Shown one piece after another: positions 60,187 through 64,000 of a stretch of DNA of 64,000 bases. Where the stretch lies: positions 1 through 64,000 of the forward strand of contig JAZSJI010000089.1 in assembly GCA_045534235.1 (NCBI GenBank). Direction: 5' to 3'. A model generated the notes under the pieces. It saw only the letters and a list, made by a program, of their open reading frames with translations. It ran no database searches and was not told the origin of the DNA. The stretch is from Flemingiibacterium sp045534235 (GTDB lineage: Bacteria; Bacillota; Clostridia; Oscillospirales; CAG-272). Each line of letters begins with the position of its first letter. Within the stretch, counting starts at the first letter, position 1. Both the position numbers and the translations under genes were made by a program.

Positions 60187-61734
60187 CTATTTTTGGTGCT
60201 TGGAATAACGGGATATCGACAGTATAATGCCCATCTCGGCAAGAAGAACGATAAGCGATGAGCCGCCGTATGAGAAGAACGGCAGTGATATGCCCGTGTT
60301 CGGAATACTGTTAGTTACAACGGCTATATTAAGCACCGACTGTACAGCTATCTTACCTATGATACCCATTACAAGCAGCTGCGAATACACGTCGGGCGCG
60401 TTCATCGCGATGACGAGTCCACGCCATACGAGCAGAGCAAACAGAATTATTACCGCTATAGCGCCTATAAATCCGAGCTCCTCACAAACGATAACGAATA
60501 TAAAGTCGTTCTGCGGCTGAGAAACGTACATATGCTTCTGATAGCTGTTTCCAAGTCCTTCGCCGAAAAGTCCGCCTGAACCGATAGCAAAAAGTCCCTG
60601 CAAGGTCTGATAACCTGCGTTCTGTGGATCAAGCCACGGGTCAAGCCAGATCTGGAAGCGTCTTCTCGCGTGAGGAAGCAGGGCTATAAGAATTCCGACT
60701 ATGCCAAGGCCGCCTGCCATACCCGGAAGCATCCAAAGGCTTGGTGCACCACTCGCGAAAACGATTATAACTCCGATAAGCGCCATAATTATCGTTCCCG
60801 AAAGATGCTTTTCTATCAGGACGAGGAAGCACACCAAGATCGTTATAGCCATCGGTGTTATAGCACCGTACCAACGGCGTACGTTTATCTTTGCAGGCTC
60901 CACGATACGCTCGTAATATCGGTCAAAATACCACGCAAGCATCATCGGAAGTCCGAGCTTCATAAACTCGGAGGGCTGTATCTCGGTAAAGCCGAGATTT
61001 ATCCAGCGTCTTGCGCCGTTATGCTCCATCGTAATTCCGGGAATCGGTATCGGGACAATGCAAAGCATCACAAAGCAAAAGATAAAAAACGGAACCGACA
61101 ACTTACGTAGAAACTCCGGCGGAAGAAGCGATGTGACAAACATACCCACGACTCCTACCGCACCGAGTATAAGCTGTCTTGTTATTATGTAGTAGCTGTC
61201 GCCGTACATCGTTTTTGAGTACGCATAGCTCGCGGAATATACCATGACCGTACCGAACGCGAGCAGCAAAAGCACGAGAACGAAGAAAACGTAGTCGATG
61301 CTTCCCTTTTCACGTACAAGGCTGAGTCTGACGGCATTGCGCTCGGCAACAGCGTCTTTGTCTATCTTATAAGTCTTTTTAAGCCACTTTTTTACGCGTG
61401 TTACCACACCTTCGGAGTTAGTCGCCGACCGCATACGCCGCGGATCCCTTACAGCGGTTCTTTGCACGCGCGGCTGCTGTACGGTACGCATCTGCCCGGT
61501 AGCCTGCTGCATCTGCGCGGTGCGAGTACCAGTCTGCGTATTGTGCATTTGCTGTGTGGCACGCGATCTGTTCCCAACTGTGCGCATACCGCTTTGGGTG
61601 TTTTGCGCCGACATATTGGTTCTCGTTTGATTTGAAGCGCGGTTTTGAGCGTTTTGATTATTGCCCGGTGCGTTGTTTGCACGCGGAGCACTCTGTGCGG
61701 TTTTATAACGGTATCCTCTTTTGTCGTCGTGCAA
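60187..61734 (-). CDS. ftsW: peptidoglycan polymerase FtsW with long N-terminal extension
   Basis: A ~515-residue SEDS-family membrane protein with ten membrane segments from ~135 onward; motifs GARRWI, PSEFMKLGLP, KHLSGTIIM and the C-terminal FFSYGGSSL. Residues 1-~105 are a low-complexity cytoplasmic tail rich in Gln, Asn, Thr and Arg, not usual in FtsW. The TTG at 61734 is 8 nt after GGAGG; the frame opens two TTG/GTG codons earlier. Confidence 0.92.
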   Translation of the reverse strand: MHDDKRGYRYKTAQSAPRANNAPGNNQNAQNRASNQTRTNMSAQNTQSGMRTVGNRSRATQQMHNTQTGTRTAQMQQATGQMRTVQQPRVQRTAVRDPRRMRSATNSEGVVTRVKKWLKKTYKIDKDAVAERNAVRLSLVREKGSIDYVFFVLVLLLLAFGTVMVYSASYAYSKTMYGDSYYIITRQLILGAVGVVGMFVTSLLPPEFLRKLSVPFFIFCFVMLCIVPIPIPGITMEHNGARRWINLGFTEIQPSEFMKLGLPMMLAWYFDRYYERIVEPAKINVRRWYGAITPMAITILVCFLVLIEKHLSGTIIMALIGVIIVFASGAPSLWMLPGMAGGLGIVGILIALLPHARRRFQIWLDPWLDPQNAGYQTLQGLFAIGSGGLFGEGLGNSYQKHMYVSQPQNDFIFVIVCEELGFIGAIAVIILFALLVWRGLVIAMNAPDVYSQLLVMGIIGKIAVQSVLNIAVVTNSIPNTGISLPFFSYGGSSLIVLLAEMGIILSISRYSKHQK

Positions 61735-61752
61735 ACTCTTCACCTCCAAAAA

Positions 61753-62733
61753 TTAAATGCCAAAGTATGCGAGCACACCTGCTATTACAGTCACGAGCGA
61801 AAATACACCCACGACCTTAAGCTCCGTCCAACCGCACTTTTCAAAGTGATGATGTATAGGAGCCATCTTGAAAATACGCTTTTTCGTAAGCTTGTAGAAG
61901 CCCACCTGAAGTATTACCGACACCGCCTCGCAAATATACACGATACCCACGATAACGATAATAAGCGGATTATTTATCATAAACGCCATACCAACGGCGA
62001 GACCGCCGAGGAACAGCGAGCCCGTATCTCCCATAAATACGCGTGCGGGATAGAAATTATAAACTAAAAATCCAAGGCACGCACCCATTGTAATTGCCGA
62101 AACTACCGCGGTGGGAACGCTCGAGAGCACAAACGATGCGACGGCGAAAAATGCTCCGACTGCAAGCGTTACACTGCTTGCAAGGCCGTCGATTCCGTCA
62201 GTCAGATTGACTGCGTTGACAATGCCGGTTATGAGCAGTATTGCGAAAATGTAATAGAATATGCCAAGCTCAACCGAAATATTAAAATACGGAATAGCAA
62301 GCTCGGTAGTAAGATTTCCCGTAAGCTTGAGTACAGCAAGAAACAGTCCCGCCGAAATAAGCTGAAGCAGATATTTCTGCGTCGCTGTAAGTCCCTCGTT
62401 ACGGTGATTTTTGAACTTGGTAAGGTCGTCAACGATGCCTATCGCGCCGTTTGCAAGTGCAAAAGCGATAACGGTCACCGCGCGCACAAGTCCGTCTGCC
62501 GCATCTGTAGCTATCATAAGTACTACGGATAACGCAAAGGTAATGACCGCGGCTATAATAAAGCTGATGCCGCCCATGGTAGGCGTACCCTCTTTGCTCT
62601 TATGCCAACGGGGGCCGATATCGAGTATCTGCTGACCGAGCTTCATGCTTTTAAGCTTCGGTATCAGTATACGCGCCGAAATCGCTGTAATCGCAAAGGT
62701 CAGAATAAGCGCAGGAAGAAAATACAGTATCAT
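61753..62733 (-). CDS. mraY: phospho-N-acetylmuramoyl-pentapeptide transferase MraY
   Basis: A 326-residue ten-segment membrane enzyme making lipid I. KEGTPTMGGISF, GIVDDLTKFKNH (Asp pair), NAVNLTDGIDGLAS, FMGDTGSLFLGG and HHHFEKCG are all present. GAGGTGG sets the ATG at 62733; a GTG three codons earlier is possible. Confidence 0.96.
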   Translation of the reverse strand: MILYFLPALILTFAITAISARILIPKLKSMKLGQQILDIGPRWHKSKEGTPTMGGISFIIAAVITFALSVVLMIATDAADGLVRAVTVIAFALANGAIGIVDDLTKFKNHRNEGLTATQKYLLQLISAGLFLAVLKLTGNLTTELAIPYFNISVELGIFYYIFAILLITGIVNAVNLTDGIDGLASSVTLAVGAFFAVASFVLSSVPTAVVSAITMGACLGFLVYNFYPARVFMGDTGSLFLGGLAVGMAFMINNPLIIVIVGIVYICEAVSVILQVGFYKLTKKRIFKMAPIHHHFEKCGWTELKVVGVFSLVTVIAGVLAYFGI

Positions 62734-62749
62734 ATCATCCACCTCGATG

Positions 62750-64000
62750 TCAGGAATTTTTATTATTGTCGATAAGCGCCTTGAGTCCCTCGATAACGCG
62801 CTCGAGTCTTACCGCGCGGCTTGCCTTGAAAAGCACGGCATCCCCCGGACGAAGCATACCGAAAACTGTCTTCGCCGTATCCTCGGCATTTTCAACGTTG
62901 GTATTTATGCTTATATTTTCGGGGTTCAGCGCGTGGTTTATCGCACCAAGCGCGATATTTTCCGCCTCACGTCCAAACGTGACGAGATTTGAGATATGAC
63001 GCGACGCGACGAGCGTTCCTATCTCCATATGAAGCTGCTTTGAATAGTCGCCAAGCTCGCGCATATCACCAAGCACCGCAACCGTACGGCACCCGTTTTT
63101 GTCAGCAAGCTTCGAGAGTACCTCTACCGCCGCCTTCATCGACTCGGGACCTGCGTTGTAGCAGTCCTCGATAATAGTAATCCCGCCGTATTCGTATATA
63201 TTCTGACGCATTCCCGTGTTATGGAACGACATAAGTCCACGTTTAATTTCGTCATCGCTCATACCGAGAAGCACACCGACCGCAAAAGCGTAGGTAGCGT
63301 CGTAAACGTTATGCGTACCGATAGTAGGTATCTTTACGTTAGTAACGACACGGTTGCCTGCAACAAGGTCGAACTCCGTGCTGTCCTCGTACTCGCGTAT
63401 ATTGAGTGCGCGGTAATCCGCAAGCGGATTCTGGAGCGAAACGAACAGCATATTCTGTGTGAGCTTTCCCTTCTGTGCAAAGAGCATCGGCTCGTCTGCA
63501 TTGAGTATCACCCAACCGTCACTCGGCACGCCCTCGACTATCTCAAGCTTCGCCTTGCATATATTCTCTCGCGAGCCAAGACACTCGATATGCGAGTTGC
63601 CAATGTTTGTAATTATTGCTATGTCGGGCTTTGCGATAGCCGTCATATGCGATATCTCGCCAAGACCGCTCATACCCATTTCAAGCACGCACACCTGTGT
63701 CGTTTCGGGCATATCAAGCACCGACAGCGGCATCCCGATCTCGTTGTTTAGGTTACCCGCGGTCTTGTGTGCAAGGAATTTACTGTTCGCTACAGAGAAA
63801 ACGAACTCCTTGGTGGTAGTCTTTCCGACGCTTCCCGTTACTGCTATAGTTTTCGGCTTGATTCGCGCCTTATAAGCCGCTGCGACCTTTCCGAGTGCTT
63901 CAAGCGAGCTTGGGGTTACCATAACGCGCTTTGCATCGTTCGCATCAAGACCGTCGGGAACGCGCTCGCCTATAACTGCTGCCGCGCCTCTTGAGAGTGC
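62750..64000 (-). CDS. murF: MurF ligase, N-terminus outside window
   Basis: UDP-MurNAc-tripeptide--D-Ala-D-Ala ligase; the reading frame stays open to the right edge and translates in a MurF-like way (ALSRGAAAVIGERVP), so the true start lies outside. Visible: ATP loop VTGSVGKTTTKEFVF, GNLNNEIGMPL, NCYNAGPESM and GDMRELG. Missing roughly 50-60 N-terminal residues. First gene in the window of the murF-mraY-ftsW-murG-ftsQ-ftsZ unit. Confidence 0.95.
   Translation of the reverse strand, partial: ALSRGAAAVIGERVPDGLDANDAKRVMVTPSSLEALGKVAAAYKARIKPKTIAVTGSVGKTTTKEFVFSVANSKFLAHKTAGNLNNEIGMPLSVLDMPETTQVCVLEMGMSGLGEISHMTAIAKPDIAIITNIGNSHIECLGSRENICKAKLEIVEGVPSDGWVILNADEPMLFAQKGKLTQNMLFVSLQNPLADYRALNIREYEDSTEFDLVAGNRVVTNVKIPTIGTHNVYDATYAFAVGVLLGMSDDEIKRGLMSFHNTGMRQNIYEYGGITIIEDCYNAGPESMKAAVEVLSKLADKNGCRTVAVLGDMRELGDYSKQLHMEIGTLVASRHISNLVTFGREAENIALGAINHALNPENISINTNVENAEDTAKTVFGMLRPGDAVLFKASRAVRLERVIEGLKALIDNNKNS

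Noticed and set aside
1..64000. CRISPR array, prophage, insertion sequence, restriction or toxin-antitoxin locus
   Set aside because: No regularly spaced repeats, transposase, integrase or phage-structural signatures were seen on either strand.

Overview
The window looks like a chromosomal segment of a spore-forming Clostridia-class Bacillota, probably an uncultured gut-type member. The evidence is a sigma-E-type SpoIIID regulator, the catalytic/non-catalytic GlgC-GlgD pair typical of Clostridia, surface proteins with SLH anchors, ECF vitamin transporters, a T-box leader, a tetrahydrofolate riboswitch, Gram-positive Shine-Dalgarno sites (GGAGG) and many near-consensus sigma-A promoters with 17-bp spacers. 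No prophage, insertion sequence or CRISPR array is visible. TTG and GTG starts are unusually common and were chosen where the Shine-Dalgarno spacing demands it.

Layout. 1-10 kb: acyl carrier protein, a divergent Gfo/Idh/MocA dehydrogenase and cupin-AraC regulator, an SSS-family symporter behind a T-box leader, two tandem paralogous secreted SLH-anchored alpha/beta hydrolases, and a split ThrE-type exporter. 10-17 kb: ROK sugar kinase, PAP2 phosphatase, prolyl-tRNA deacylase ProX, a DUF512 radical-SAM-like protein, Der GTPase, PlsY, and a lipoprotein. 17-24.6 kb (mostly minus): a flavodoxin-like protein, glgC-glgD plus a small protein resembling the N-terminal domain of GH13 enzymes, RecQ, SpoIIID, MscL and an AraC regulator. 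24.6-31 kb: a candidate structured small RNA, htpG, aroC coupled to a diverged prephenate-dehydratase-like gene, a TSCPD protein and a phosphohexomutase. 31-41.5 kb: AraC/CapA-like pair, small Cys protein, tRNA-His and tRNA-Arg, MATE/DtxR pair, thioredoxin with a STAS-less SulP transporter, ilvE, a third SLH protein, and a FolT-like protein with an extra surface domain under a THF riboswitch.

41.5-64 kb: tRNA-Met and tRNA-Glu followed by a diverged tandem copy of the tRNA 3' end plus terminator, sbcDC, a vitamin B6 module (MocR regulator, pyridoxamine kinase, ECF S-component), an extracytoplasmic trigger-factor-like lipoprotein, aroB-aroA-DUF362-ispE, an AI-2E-family permease, an APH(3')-like kinase, and a dcw-type cell-wall/division cluster transcribed murF-mraY-ftsW-murG-ftsQ-ftsZ that runs off the right edge.

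The shikimate genes are split between two loci (aroC at 27 kb, aroB-aroA at 52-54 kb). The best candidates for undescribed biology are the ~160-nt RNA with three stems between divergent promoters (24.7-24.9 kb), the FolT/extracytoplasmic-domain fusion, paired TGTCC boxes shared by the two SLH-hydrolase genes, the GH13-N-like protein in the glycogen operon, and the AroC-coupled PheA-like protein.
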